A DNA stretch of 64,000 nucleotides, taken from the NCBI GenBank assembly GCA_022393335.1, contig JAJEKB010020494.1:335506-399505 (forward strand). The letters are read 5' to 3'. This document shows, piece after piece, positions 21,276-33,585 of this stretch. The notes under the pieces are model-generated. The model saw nothing but the letters and a program-made list of their open reading frames with translations. It ran no database searches and was not told the origin of the DNA. Made by a program: the position numbers and the translations under genes. The stretch comes from Macrotrachela quadricornifera. Taxonomy: Eukaryota > Rotifera > Eurotatoria > Philodinida > Philodinidae. Each line of letters starts with the position of its first letter. Position 1 is the stretch's first letter.

Positions 21276-22559
21276 AATCGAAACTAACATGGAACTCCCC
21301 AAGACCTAGTGGTTTCTTTACATGAAATTCTACCGAATTTTATCGGTTGATGAGATTCTATAAAATTCGATCGTATTTCTTATCATATTGACGCATAGAG
21401 AGTTAAAATATGTATATAGTTAATGAATATGCATGGAAAGACAAGACTTATTTGAGAAGTTTAAAAATCTTTAAAAGAGATATTTTTCGAATCTTTTTTC
21501 AATAAAAATAATGATGGAGCAAACAAACATGTCTCGCTTGTCCTCCTCCCTCCCAGTCTTTCAAAGAAAACGCATTATATAGATATAGGAAAAAAAGCGG
21601 AAAATGATCAAGAGTAACAGTATAGAAGTAGTTAGTGAATATCAGTGTAATATCACCAGGAAAGAGAAAGATCGAGAGGCCTGTAATCGTAGTTTGCATC
21701 GAGCTGAGTGAACTTTTTGTTGCTCCATTTATAGTAAAAATTCGTACGTGGAAGACGACATGTAGAAAACGAATACAGTTTGACTATGTACTTATTTATT
21801 GCAGTGATGGCAGAAGCCATTGTCGTACGAGAAGCATTTATATTCATTGTGTTACAAGTACAATCAAAGTCAAACACACTTGCAGAAGTCGAAATATTCA
21901 TATTGGACGTGTTGGTTATCCAATAGCATAGACAATTGAAACCATTGGTAAACATTACCAAAAATAATATGCTTGTATTTGACTCAAAAACATAAGTTCT
22001 GTTGCTGAGAAGCGCATAATTTTTAGATAAAGCCCAATCAACACATGAGATAGTTGAACTTAAATTAGGTAGCTAAGATAATATTGTCTTTTGTTGATGT
22101 TTCAGATCAGTGGATACTTGGCATATAGTTATGTTGAAATTGCAGTTATCTGTGTCGCAAATACATCTATAATTACTAAGATTTTTTCTCATATGAAAGG
22201 GCCAAGGAGGGCGTGGTCCTTAACCAATAGGCATAGTGGCTGAAAATCTTGAGCAGTTTTGATTAGTGATCCTTGGTAAAGTATAATTAATATATCATAT
22301 GTTGGAGTATGTCCATGGTTGTCAATAAATATTATTAATCATATGTTAGTGCCTAGTTTAATCATACAATAACTTGACTTATATGGAGAATATGATCCAT
22401 TCATTGAATTATGATAACAGGGTACATTCCGCGAAATATTTGTATACGACAAATTTGCTATTTGAACTTGTAAGAACGCATGCTCGTTGTTATACCACTG
22501 AATAAAAGTCATATTTATTATTAAATAGAAGCATTGTTTTAAGTGTTTTATTTTAGTAT
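21276..22559. other. intergenic, possible gene relic
   Basis: Several short open frames occur on both strands between 21490 and 22580, notably minus-strand ones at 21653-21961 and 22339-22584 with Cys and Asn-rich stretches. They do not join through clean splice sites and no domain was recognised. They may be relics of an old gene. Confidence 0.25.
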
Positions 22560-23150
22560 GATGCATAATCGCCATTTGCTTCAATTAAGCATTGTATGCG
22601 CTTTTATTTCTATTTGAGGACTAAGCGGAACCTACGTTTAGGGTCATTATCTTCTTGTAGAAATAAACTTGTAGGACGTTCAAGAAATTGTTCATCAGCA
22701 GTAGGCAAAAGATCAGTTTCGCACAGGTCGCACATTAAATAACATGTCAAGTTTTGATCAAAGAAAATCAGTCGACCAAACCCATTTCTTGAAAAGTAGC
22801 CTTATACATATAACTTGAGAGGATACTTGACTGTATGTACGACCTTAGTAATATCTGGAAACCGCTAAACTTTTCTTCACCCACGAGAGTCGCTTCTCAT
22901 GTTTAAATTTCTTAATTAGTGGCTTCTTCAAAGGTATTGTATAACTTTCACCGCTCTCCTTCAAGTGACATCTTACAGTACGTGCATTAGCATTAACACC
23001 ATCCTTCATTAAAGTGTTGGAGATTTCATTTGACGTAACCAAGACTCTCGATAATTTTCGATGATGAGAAGAGCGAAAAATCTCGCAGACAACCAAATGT
23101 ACACTGTCTGGCGGAAAAAACTGTTTAGTAAAATTTCTCAGACACGGCAT
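22560..23150 (-). pseudogene. Tc1-family transposase fragment
   Basis: From 23150 leftwards the minus strand encodes a Tc1-type DNA-binding region (EISNTLMKDGVNANARTVRCHL, cut here to its core: VNANARTVRCHLKE), then PLKKPLIKKFKHEKRLSW. Further left, after stops and a frame change, comes a LFLQEDNDPKRRFRLV segment matching the second-acid region of Tc1 elements (QEDNDPKH). The first-acid region between them is absent or unreadable, and the frame stops soon after. No terminal repeats were identified. Confidence 0.7.
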
Positions 23151-23250
23151 GAAAAGTGGGAAAGGCTAGTCCACCCCATCCTCTCCCATATTGAAAGCCT
23201 TGGACGTAACATTCTACATATGTTTGGTAATTTTAACAATTTGTAAGACA

Positions 23251-24397
23251 ATTTTGTCTGAAGTAGCATGCGGTCGATCGGTTCATGGTAAATCTGATGA
23301 ATTTTCATTCTTTTGCCATCGACTAAGTCAATCGCATACAGCCTTTGGAGGACAATTTATATATTTGGAGATGCCTTTGCTTGGCATGTGAAGACTTAAT
23401 GAATGAAGTTTAATGAACACGATTTCTTAACGTTGTGATAAAGAATGCGACATGATATTATCTTGCGAAGGAGTGAGAGAAAAAAATAATACTCTAATAT
23501 TCATTCATACATTACGGATCACTGTTTATTTCATATAATTGAATTATTTCGATCAGCAAATAAGACGAAAGAGAAGAAAATGATATTTATAATAAATATC
23601 ATGCAAAATATGATCGTATAAAAATAATAAGAAGATTTTTATCCAGGAATGTATATCACACATATTTCTAATCAGAACTTTGACTTAACACAGTGTAACA
23701 GTATGCGCATTTTGAACACTGATAATGTTCATAACGTCTTTCTATATTTCGTATATATTTTCTTGAAGCATGCAGCATTTTTAATAGTTATACTGTCATT
23801 TTCGAAAAATGAACAAATGAGAATACAGTAGAATCCATTTTGCAATGGAAACGAAATATTGATCGAAAAATAGACAAAAATAAGGATAAAGTGCAAGTAT
23901 TCTGTCATTCTTTTTAATTTTCTATTCCTCACCATTCATTATATAGAAATAAACATGTGACAAATTCACCAATGAGCAGTTTTAAAGAATCTAAATAACT
24001 GTAGATAAATATGATTGACATAAGCTTTTAGCGAAAGGATTATTAAATATATATATATTCATATGAATAATATACATTATGAGGGAAATAAAGCTCTTGT
24101 CGTCAATAAAATGAAAAAGATCGAGTATGTATAAATAACATTAAAAAAGAAAAAACAAATGATAGATAAAATAATTTAATTATCATTTTCAGATTCTATA
24201 CATTCATTTGAAAAAACAAAATTTTGTTATAGTTTGAAATATTTCAATAACTAATGATTAAAAAGCCTCGTATATCTTGATTTTCAAATTTAGCATATTA
24301 AATTTCATTAATCTTACAAACATTTCAAGCGATTCAAATGAAATCGATATAAACACAACTTTAATTGGAAAATCATTCATTCTTATAATACCAATAT
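23251..24397. other. intergenic downstream of the USP gene
   Basis: AT-rich with no recognisable gene. The left part contains short open frames without domains. The right part would hold the 3' untranslated region of the minus-strand protease gene. Confidence 0.4.
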
Positions 24398-26941
24398 TTA
24401 TTTCTTTCGCTTAATATAGAAAAGTAGATAAGCATCTCTAGATACAATTTCATCTTGAGAATTAATCGTTGATACATATGTATCATCAAATTTATACCAT
24501 TGATCTATATTTGATTCTTGTCGTGCATATGCAATATAATGACCACTAGAAATCGATCCAATATGATTACTAACAGCAATAAGATCATAAATAGCTTCTT
24601 TTTCTGATGATGATGATGATAAGAGATTATTTAAATTAAGTCCATTTATCGGAAAATCAACAAATGTATTCACTTTTCGTCGATAATCATTAACATATGC
24701 AAATCGTTTTAATTGAATGATAAGTACACGTGGAAGACTATTGAATAGAAGTTGTTTATTTGTACGTGTATTTCGCTTACATTTACTTTGTTGACAAAAT
24801 GAAAGATCATCAAGTTGTTCAAGTGAAACAAATTCTTCAAGACATTCTTCAAGTTTTAAATTATCAGGTTCCATATTAAATGTATTGGGTCGAATACGAT
24901 TTATATATTCTTCTTGTTCGATAAATGTCACTTCATTTTCAGATAATTGTGTAAGTGGCATATCAAATTTAAGTTGTTCTTCAGAATTTGATATCATTAC
25001 AATAATATAATTAAAAAGATGAGAAAGAGATTGAATTTCAAGAAATGTTTCCACAAGATTTTCAATACAACCATTAGAAGCTACATTGACTATACTAGAA
25101 TCATGTATATCTTCTTTTGTAAGAAAATTCACTGTAAATATACGTTTTTGATAAGTAAGTGGTAATGGAAGAAAACTAAATTGATGTGTTGTAGTTTTTG
25201 TATAATTACATTTAAGACAAGTTATTTTAGACTGCATTATTCCAAAAAAAAATTTTTGAATAATTGTTTTTTTATTAGAATCTGTTTTTTCTTGTAATTC
25301 ATTATGTATAGCATTGATAAGACATATTAAAAATTCTTGAGCATCTTGTTGATCTGATGTAGCAAAATGTGGATTAAGATTTGCAATTATTTCTTTTATT
25401 CGTGTTGGATAAAGTGAATTAACATAATTATAATTTTCTCGATTAGATCCTCTCATATTCCATATTAATTCAGCATAAGCACCAGTTACATTACCAAATG
25501 TATCAAATGGATTCCAATTATGATAATTTTCATCATGAATATTAATTTGACTAAAACCATCTAAGAAAAAATTTGTCAATGGTTCAACATGAAGAAGACA
25601 TTGAAGTGCACTATTCATAAAACATGTATTACCAAGATTGACTAATCCAAGTGGTTTCGAATCTATTGAATATATTTTTGATGATGATGATTGTGATTTA
25701 TCAATATTTCTTTTTATAGTCGAATGATCGGTAATGTTATTGTCTGCTATTGTTGCATAAATTGTACTACCTGGTTTTATACCAAAATCAGCTAAACATC
25801 GATCAGATTGTTTGTTATCAATATCAATCGAATCCGAATATAAATTAAATTCAATTGTTGATTTAGATTTTTTAAGTGCGGCAATTTTTGATTTTACTTC
25901 CGACACTGTTTCTGTTACTAATGCTTTAATAAAGATATACTCCTCGTTCGAAAATCTACATTGAACTAAGACTACATGTGGATCTACAGGCAGTGGCGAT
26001 GATCGTGATTTAAGAGATTTTTGATTTCCATTTATTGTTTGTTTAGTTGAAAGATTCTCATGAATAATTGCATTTATAGTTTCATCTGAATTTATACCCA
26101 ATTCACATAACATTCGTTTAGAATTAATTTTATCTAAATGTTCATTTTTGACACTACTTAATTCGATATTAATATAATCAGAATGTGAAAATCGACGTGT
26201 AATTTGTTTTTTTAATTCATTAATAGTACTCATACATGATGTATATAATATAAAATCACCTTGAGAAATACTTTCAATATGAACATAAATATCGTGATCA
26301 TATTTATCAGTAGGTATTTGTTTATTAAGTGTGACAAAAATTGAATGATAATTATCGAGACCAATTTCATTTAATTTCTTTTCTAGATTATTTGATCGAT
26401 TAAGATTTTCATTAAAGAATGTACAAAGTTGAATATTTTCAGGTTTAATCGAATTTAAAGTAAAGATTTTAATAACATCATTGAGAAGCATATGTATTGT
26501 AGTTAATTTCTTATTCCATTCGTAATATTTCTTCTTTGTATTATCATGTGGAGAGAATAATATTAATAATGATAATTTCGAACGATTTCGACTGGATAAT
26601 GGTTCAAAACAGAGTACAGATTTGTTTTGAATTTTCAAGTCATGTAACGTTGTACGAACAGTATGTTTAGGGACGGAATAACATCGCCCACTTAGAGATA
26701 TTGAAACTAAAGTAATTTTATTAGAACCAATAAACCCTACGTCATCAAGAATTTGAAAATCTCGGATAACTGTTTCAATTGTATTTGTTGGATGAAAACG
26801 AGCACGATTCTCTAGTGTTATAAGTCCTTTTGGATCAATATATTGGAAATCCAATGATAAATTTCGATCGGACTTATTATTTAATACATCATAATCAGTA
26901 TGTTGTTCATTATTTGAAGATGAAATTGATCCATTACCCAT
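24398..26941 (-). CDS. Ubiquitin-specific protease with N-terminal ubiquitin-like segments
   Basis: An intronless 847-residue frame starting MGNGSISS at 26941; an extra upstream TTG is not needed. It removes ubiquitin from substrates by a Cys-His-Asp/Asn peptidase mechanism (C19 family). The Cys box GLVNLGNTCFMNSALQCL places the nucleophile at about Cys440. QQDAQEFL follows. A zinc-binding pair is present as KCNY (first CxxC) and SKCKRN (second). LPRVLIIQLKRF and the His box SSGHYIAYAR (about His801) with WYKFDD complete the fold. The N-terminal 400 residues hold two or three beta-grasp-like segments, consistent with the ubiquitin-like domains of USP4/11/15/32-type enzymes. The insert between the zinc ribs is shorter than in USP4/15. 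All catalytic boxes are intact. Confidence 0.92.
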   Translation of the reverse strand: MGNGSISSSNNEQHTDYDVLNNKSDRNLSLDFQYIDPKGLITLENRARFHPTNTIETVIRDFQILDDVGFIGSNKITLVSISLSGRCYSVPKHTVRTTLHDLKIQNKSVLCFEPLSSRNRSKLSLLILFSPHDNTKKKYYEWNKKLTTIHMLLNDVIKIFTLNSIKPENIQLCTFFNENLNRSNNLEKKLNEIGLDNYHSIFVTLNKQIPTDKYDHDIYVHIESISQGDFILYTSCMSTINELKKQITRRFSHSDYINIELSSVKNEHLDKINSKRMLCELGINSDETINAIIHENLSTKQTINGNQKSLKSRSSPLPVDPHVVLVQCRFSNEEYIFIKALVTETVSEVKSKIAALKKSKSTIEFNLYSDSIDIDNKQSDRCLADFGIKPGSTIYATIADNNITDHSTIKRNIDKSQSSSSKIYSIDSKPLGLVNLGNTCFMNSALQCLLHVEPLTNFFLDGFSQINIHDENYHNWNPFDTFGNVTGAYAELIWNMRGSNRENYNYVNSLYPTRIKEIIANLNPHFATSDQQDAQEFLICLINAIHNELQEKTDSNKKTIIQKFFFGIMQSKITCLKCNYTKTTTHQFSFLPLPLTYQKRIFTVNFLTKEDIHDSSIVNVASNGCIENLVETFLEIQSLSHLFNYIIVMISNSEEQLKFDMPLTQLSENEVTFIEQEEYINRIRPNTFNMEPDNLKLEECLEEFVSLEQLDDLSFCQQSKCKRNTRTNKQLLFNSLPRVLIIQLKRFAYVNDYRRKVNTFVDFPINGLNLNNLLSSSSSEKEAIYDLIAVSNHIGSISSGHYIAYARQESNIDQWYKFDDTYVSTINSQDEIVSRDAYLLFYIKRKK

Positions 26942-27605
26942 TTTAATCAATAATAGTAAAATAACCTAATCCTACTATTCAATTAAATTTTATCTATGAC
27001 GTATCTATTTGAAAAATTTACATAATTAAATTTATACTTACGTAAAAAATATTTATATACACTCTGGTTATAAAATGACATAAAGACATAAAAAAATATT
27101 CAAAATAAATATTATTGTGCTTCAAATTGTCAAAATTGCCACAGAGAAAGAACAATCAATACTTTTATAAGCAACACGTGAAGAAATATTTGAAAGAACA
27201 TACATAGAAACGTTTTTTGTTCTGTTCTTGTTAACATACTATTTATCGTCTTGTGTTTTCTTTTTTCTATATTAAAATTCGATAAAAAAAAAAATTCTCA
27301 CTATCAACAGTAAAGGCATAAAATGTCAACAAATAGTATCATTGTTATGGTTTTTATTAAAACTCATTGTCGAAAGAATCTGAAACAATCATCATTAGCT
27401 TGTGTTAATCGTTTCTATCAACTGAATCATCATGAAAAGAATCTATTTTGATTAGACAAGAACAATTTGGGATTTTTATGTGAAATGCATCGACATCTGT
27501 CGGGAGCATTTATTGAACATTCGTTTAACAAATTTTACAATGTTACAATTTATTGATTAAATATTCATCAACAGATAAACAAAAAAACTTTTTAGTAATT
27601 GATTA
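26942..27605. other. intergenic, nothing recognised
   Basis: Short AT-rich spacer between the protease start and the 3' end of the EF-hand gene; likely holds the promoter of the first and the 3' untranslated region of the second. Confidence 0.4.
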
Positions 27606-28209
27606 TTATGAGTTTGATATAGCTGTGTTACCAAGAACACTAATATCTCTAAGCCAAGCAATAAGTTCATTAAAATGAATTTGTCCATCTTGACCACGAT
27701 CAATTTCATTAAATTGAGATGCTTGATGTGCATTTGTATCAATAATATTTTCTCGAATTAAATCTTGATAAAATCTTGTAAATTGTGTACGATTTAATGT
27801 TCCTTGATTTGAAACATCATATGAACGAAATATTTCAGCTATTTGATATATAAGTATTTTTTCTTGATCATTGAGTAGTTTTAAATGATCAAAACGTGAT
27901 GACATTTTCCACCAATCGGAAAATTCACGATAATCAATATGATCACTACCATCTTTATCTATAATTGTCCATGCCCAAGATAATTCGTCATCAGAAAGAT
28001 AATAACCCATATCATAACAGAGTGAACGAAGTTCATTACGTGAAATCGATCCTAAATAAGAGAGATGTATGAAGAAAATATTTATGTATAATACCATTTT
28101 TATCTAAATCATATTTATTGAACATCAATTCAGACAATGGTTTCGTTCCTCCACCGAATGCAAAACGATTTGGTGATATTGGTGTACGTCTTTCCTTGTT
28201 TAAACTCAT
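27606..28209 (-). CDS. EF-hand calcium-binding protein (calmodulin-like)
   Basis: Two exons, 28095-28209 and 27606-28051, joined over a 43-nt GT-AG intron (G then GA makes Gly), encode 186 residues from the ATG at 28209. The splice falls inside the first EF loop, which reads DLDKNGSISRNE across it. Loop 2 (DKDGSDHIDYRE) is mostly canonical. Loop 3 (DVSNQGTLNRTQ) has Gln for the final Glu and is probably weak. Loop 4 (DRGQDGQIHFNE) is canonical apart from Gly at position 3. Four EF-hands in two pairs predict a small soluble calcium sensor; the partner is unknown. The extra codons upstream of 28209 begin with GTG, so ATG 28209 is preferred. Confidence 0.85.
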
Positions 28210-28844
28210 TTTAATTATCACTCTATAAATAAAACGAGAAAAATAATAATATATTTCTTCTAGTTTACTGTAAGAATAACACTTTATGTCTATGTAATCG
28301 TCAATATTAATAGAAAAGATTTATGTATTTAATAATTGTACATACTATTAAATAATAATACGTCAATTGTTGTGATTCATAAAAAATAAGAAAAATATTT
28401 TTGGTAAAAATTTCTTCTAAATAATTCGTAAACACATATTTGTCATGTCTTTATTTTATTCAATCGTTGCCATTACTACTTGCTTTTAATGCACATGTAA
28501 CAGAAAAAAAAACAACACATTTTTTTTATAATACAAGAGTGGGTTTATTGATAACAGAACGAAAGAAATGATGATTATGCAAATTTCAAATGGTCTCTTT
28601 CTCTTATTCAACAAAATCCTTGTAGCAATCACAAGATATGAAACATATTGTTGTTTTTATCATATGATTCATCCAGAGGTAGATAAACCAAGTCGAAGTC
28701 AAGTCAGATGATTTGAAAATCTCCAACTTGCCCACCTCTGTAATTCTCAGTAAAAAATATATTTGCTAAGTTAATAAATAAAAATTTTGATAAGAACTGT
28801 TTCTATTGAAACTTAACTTTCGAATAAGACGGATTACATGAGGA
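28210..28844. other. intergenic, nothing recognised
   Basis: AT-rich spacer upstream of the EF-hand gene, likely containing its promoter. No coding or repeat signal was recognised before the inverted-repeat element beginning near 28845. Confidence 0.4.
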
Positions 28845-29100
28845 CGCATTGCATTTCAGTTTTCATTGACGTAATACGCTGTATTAAAAAATAAAACATA
28901 TCATAAGATGCAGCGCGAAAAGAGAATACAATTTAAGGGCAGCGAAAATTGCTCCTACAGAACTTTCCTTTTGTTGAAAACGAGATGTATACAATTTAAA
29001 ATAAGCTTTTCATTAGAGATTGTTGAGTTTTTCACGCTGTATCTTGTAGTGTATTTTGTTTTCTAATTAGGTGATTGAAAATTGAAATGTAAAAGGAAAG
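28845..29100. repeat. inverted-repeat element with AGATGCAGCG motif
   Basis: The left part (GCATTTCAGTTTTCATTGAC ... AAGATGCAGCGCGAAAAG) and the reverse complement of the right part (ACATTTCAATTTTCAATCAC ... AAGATACAGCGTGAAAAA) match over roughly 80-90 nt with a short spacer. The core AGATGCAGCGYGAAAA recurs in the larger foldback at 42566-43345, so the two belong to one repeat family. Confidence 0.55.
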
Positions 29101-29460
29101 CCATCTTATCTGTCTCATCCAAAAGTTAAGTTTCGATAAAAAGAGTTTTTAACAAAATTTTATTGAGATGATAACAGTTGAACAGTGATCAAATAGCATA
29201 AGAAAATCTTCGCTTCATTTTCTCTATTATTCTATAAAAAAAAGAATTTTGTTTTGACACTTTTATAAGAAAATAAGATGATCACGACATTACTCTTAGA
29301 TACACCTAAGTATTATTAATCTTTTATATTTATTATGATAAATTGTTTAGATTCTTAATGATAATAACAACAAAATTACAACATTGAAAAATAAAATGTA
29401 TTTATTTGATTAAATTCGAATCTCTCTTTGTGTTAATATTTAATTTGATATAAGAACAAT

Positions 29461-30405
29461 TTAAATAAATGTTTGTCTTTTTAATTTCCAATATAAATTG
29501 ATAAATAATAATTTAAATTCACGACGAAATGATTTTGATGAAATAAAATAAATATAGAAAGCGGCAGCACTATTGAAAGATAATGAAAAAAATGAAAGAA
29601 ACAGTAAAAAACCTTCAATTTGTGCATATAAAACACTTTTGTTTAACATTATATTTTTACTAATAAGGGTTTCTAAAAGAATTATTGGATAAAAAACCGT
29701 TGTTATAACATAGACAATTACTTCCCATATAACTGCAATTAATAATTCTCGATCTCGTCGTTGAATAGAATCATTCATATTATTTGTAATGTTTGTTAAT
29801 GGTTGAATACGAACATGTCTACGTTTCATATTACGATAAGTTAAATAACCAAATATTCCCAATGTGATAGGTGGAATTAAACCAATAACTATTATCGTAT
29901 AAATAGTATAAATTATTGAATAAATACCAAATGTTCCACATTGTTTATTGATGATTGTTGTCATTATTGCAATATGACTCGATGCTAAAAACCAAAAAAT
30001 AATAAAGAAAATGACAAGTAATTTTGCTCGTTTCGATGTACTAAGTGCTCGTAAACTAGCACGTTCATTTGTAATCAGAAAACGATCAATACATGCTAGA
30101 ATAAGCATTGTTTTAGCTATTATTCCAAAAACACTTGGCAAATAAGAACGTATTTTACATAAAACAAATGCACCTATTGATTCGTCTCCATAATAAAAAG
30201 GAAACGTTTGAACTAAACGATTAAATGTTAAATAACAAATATTCATTATAGCTGCACTTAATAAATAAACTGAACATGGATTTTTATGTTGTCGAATAAA
30301 AAGTATAACTATAAATAAATTTCCAATATCTCCCAATATTGTAAGAATTGGATTTCCATAATTATTTATTTGAGTTTGAATAGCTGTTAGAATTAATGAT
30401 GACAT
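29461..30405 (-). CDS. Rhodopsin-like 7TM receptor, orphan
   Basis: An intronless 314-residue frame with ATG at 30405. It has seven hydrophobic helices. A Cys in FVLCKIRSYLP sits at the start of TM3, and CIDRF near its end is the DRY-box equivalent. A Cys in extracellular loop 2 (NKQCGTFG) can pair with the TM3 Cys. An NSAAAFYIYF motif in TM7 replaces NPxxY and is followed by a basic SKSFRREFK helix 8. This pattern is common in invertebrate FMRFamide/orphan peptide-receptor-like families that are greatly expanded in rotifers. It sits in the plasma membrane and signals through G proteins; the ligand cannot be read from the sequence. The frame is intact. Confidence 0.8.
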   Translation of the reverse strand: MSSLILTAIQTQINNYGNPILTILGDIGNLFIVILFIRQHKNPCSVYLLSAAIMNICYLTFNRLVQTFPFYYGDESIGAFVLCKIRSYLPSVFGIIAKTMLILACIDRFLITNERASLRALSTSKRAKLLVIFFIIFWFLASSHIAIMTTIINKQCGTFGIYSIIYTIYTIIVIGLIPPITLGIFGYLTYRNMKRRHVRIQPLTNITNNMNDSIQRRDRELLIAVIWEVIVYVITTVFYPIILLETLISKNIMLNKSVLYAQIEGFLLFLSFFSLSFNSAAAFYIYFISSKSFRREFKLLFINLYWKLKRQTFI

Positions 30406-31985
30406 TTTTATGACGATGAAGATTGTAAAGTATATATTATTAATGAAACTAAATACAGAAAAACAAAGTCATTTTTCAAGGAGGAACAAACCGATTTGTT
30501 CGATTTCTAGCTTAGAAATCAGCTTGTTCTCTCTTAAAATTCTTCATAAGTAGATTAACAGCAATAAAAATATTTTATCCATAGATTTTCTTCTTTTTCA
30601 GAAATATAGGGGAAAAATTAAAGAGTTCATGTAATCATATTATATACAGTATATTTACAGGATGTCTCATGAATAACTCTGCAATATAATGTTATAAAGA
30701 GTTGATGTTTTGTTTTTATTAGAAAGAACAAAGTATCTAGTACAAAAATATATAAAAGAATTTGGCTGAAAATATTTTTGACAGACAAAAAGAATTTTAG
30801 AAGAGAAAACACAAGAAAACATTTCTGTAGTTTCTTTTTAAACTTTGAAACAATGTCAAATAATTTAGACAGCTTATCTTTTTATTCGTCCCATCCGAAT
30901 TTTACTATATGAAGATAGAGCACTAATGCTGTATAAACGAGAGATTTTCTGTATATTTTACATTACATCGATCGAAGTAGTGCATTTTATGATATTGTCT
31001 GGATTATTGTATATCTATCATTATGGATAGTAATCGAAGCATAAATCCTACTTTGATCGAAAGGTTTGTAGAAACTAGATATTTTATATAAAAAAGAAAG
31101 TTTTTTGAGTTCTCTACAAAATAATATTGTTTACAATAGAACACAGCTTATTTGTGAGATATCCAGGCATAAACTAATTTTTTTGTAGAAAAACTGAATT
31201 TTTACATTTAGTTAGTTTTCATCAAACTGTCTTCTATTCATTCTCTTGTGTATTACATCAGATGAAAGCCTTCGTTATAATGAACAACTGTATTTATACT
31301 CTAGTCAATGTATTGAACTAAGGGCACCTGAAAAAGTCCTCCACTATTGAGATATCCGAAGAACTTGATGGGTAACCTGCAGAAAAGTGTCTAGGAAATG
31401 AATATTTGAAGGTACTGATCAAATACTCAACTAACTACTATTGCACAGTACTTTTAGATCTTTTTTCGCCAAAATTGAAGTATATTGATAATCGAATCTA
31501 ACATTTGACTTTTTCCATTTTTTTTCTCGAAGAAACTTATGAGATTTTATTTTATTTACTATTTTTAAATCTCAAACTCATGCAGGTCAAATTTCCATGA
31601 GACCATTTTGTGATAGTCCTCTCTTAAAATATGATCGACATCGTTATTTTCTCAGCTAGTGAATAGTGAAGAAATAATCTCGAAAAAGTTAGCATGAAAA
31701 GTATCTTCTTTTAGTATGTTTTGTCAAGTTGTTTATAGAAACCATACGCGCAAAAGAAAACCGTGAATGAACAGTTCTCAGCAAAATTACTGATCCGGAT
31801 ACTTATACAAGTACTTGTTCATTCAACATATTGTTATGGATAGCCAATGGAGTATCTACATCTGTATATTTACTGAGAATTTTCTAAATACCTTTGTCGA
31901 ATACCTTGTTGAGGTTTTCTCAGTACACGAATACTCTAAATTCAATACTTTCTCTAGGGTATGGTGTTCGAAAGAATTGAAACTA
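30406..31985. other. intergenic upstream of receptor
   Basis: AT-rich, no recognisable gene. Short frames around 31815-32003 are the edge of a palindromic repeat. Confidence 0.4.
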
Positions 31986-31989
31986 TTGT

Positions 31990-32661
31990 TCATTTCAAAA
32001 TAGAATGCAGTCGGTTGTTTGTTGAATAACTCAGCGACAGTGATAGCTATCGAGCTCGAATTTTCACCATTAGAAAGAGCATGAGTGATGGTACAAGTCT
32101 ACCTGAGAATCGAAATACTTGAGAACTTGTCTAGAAGATTCTAAGAATTTTTTGAAATGACGCTAGCTATTTTATTTGATTAGATATATTTTCAATTTCG
32201 TTTTAGTTATATTGTAACCCTATATCTACTTTATAAGCCCAAAAGTTTTAGACGTTTTCGACCTCTCCTGAGAAACTTATGACCATTTTACTGGATCTTT
32301 GACCCTACCTTATGTGTTGACCGAAAGAAAAATGAAATTACGAAACTTCGACTTGAAAATATGTTCACAGATAAATCTAATGGCTCTAGAATATCGTAAA
32401 ATTTTCAACCGAAAAGGAGATTCATTTCTTGAGATATTAGATTTTCAATTTCACTTGAAAATACCCATAATCAAGCGAATTAGACAGCAATTATCCAAAA
32501 AGTTCTTAAAACCTTCTAGAAAAGTTCTCAAGTATTTTGATTCTCAGATGGACTTGTACCCTCACTCATACTCGTTCTAATGGCGAAAACTCGAACTCGA
32601 TAGCTATCATCGTTGCCGCGTTATTCAGCAAACAATTGACTGCATTTTATTTTGAAATAGA
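31990..32661. repeat. foldback element, arms about 175 nt
   Basis: The left arm (TTTCAAAATAGAATGCAGTC ... TCTAGAAGATTCTAAG, about 31990-32160) matches the reverse complement of the right arm (about 32495-32661). It includes the shared words GATAGCTATCGAG, AGTATGAGTGA/AGCATGAGTGA and AAATACTTGAGAACTT. The spacer of about 330 nt has no coding signal. It is read as a non-autonomous foldback transposon. Confidence 0.75.
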
Positions 32662-33584
32662 CAATATACTCTTTACTTTTTCTAACCAAAAAAAACATCG
32701 ACTCTCTATGACATTACATTGCAGAATTATGTCAAAATCAAAATTATTGTAAAACTTTTGCACTACGTGTTACATTTTATAGAGTAAATTTTTTACTTAG
32801 TAAAATAGCATCACAACAGAACTTCTATCAAATCATACATAAATTTGATTACATATACACAAAATCTGTCACAAATAGATTACGAGATGAAGATTAATCA
32901 AAATTGTTTTGTAAGACATGCAACATAATCTGATGTCAAAGTGCATCATTTTATTATTCGCTATTTATTTTTCTAGGTCATTTCGATACTTGTAAAATGT
33001 TAGAAAGTAACATCATTCATTTTTTCATTTTAAATTAATGGAACTATTTTATATTTGTTTTCTATATTATTAAAATCAACTTTAGTGGTTTCAACACTTA
33101 GAATGAATAACTGAATTCGTCCCATTTTTTGGAGTACATTGTGTTGTCCTAACTAGATAGAATAAAAAACATTGAATTTTAGTAGTTTTAATCTATTTGA
33201 TTATTTGACAACTACTGTCAACGTGCCACAAACTCTATATATTTGATTTTTAAGAAAAATTGTGACGTCAATCTGATTCTATAAGTCAACTTGTTTTGCT
33301 ATAGGAATTAATATTTAATTTGATTAGCTATAGAAAAAAAAGTGAACAACGCAGATATCTCCTAGGCTTTTTTTAATTAATTATTGTTAGAGTAAAATAG
33401 ATCGAGAAAAGAAATTTTTCACAAAAGGTAAAAATAGGTGTGTCAAGGGAGTCATTGTTAAATTAAAATAAGATTAGTGAAAAGTGCGTAAAAGAACGAA
33501 TGTTCTTTTATGACACCACTTATTCTTATGAGTGTGATGTGTAATCGATTTCTCTCGTGTTTATTTTCTCTCTATCCTATACAT
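32662..33584. other. intergenic, nothing recognised
   Basis: AT-rich spacer between the foldback repeat and the Ginger-type element, without recognisable genes. Confidence 0.4.
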
Positions 33585-33585
33585 G

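Noticed and set aside
21635..21961. Overlapping open frames on both strands
   Set aside because: Neither extends into neighbouring exons by good splice sites and no family is recognised; kept only as a possible relic.
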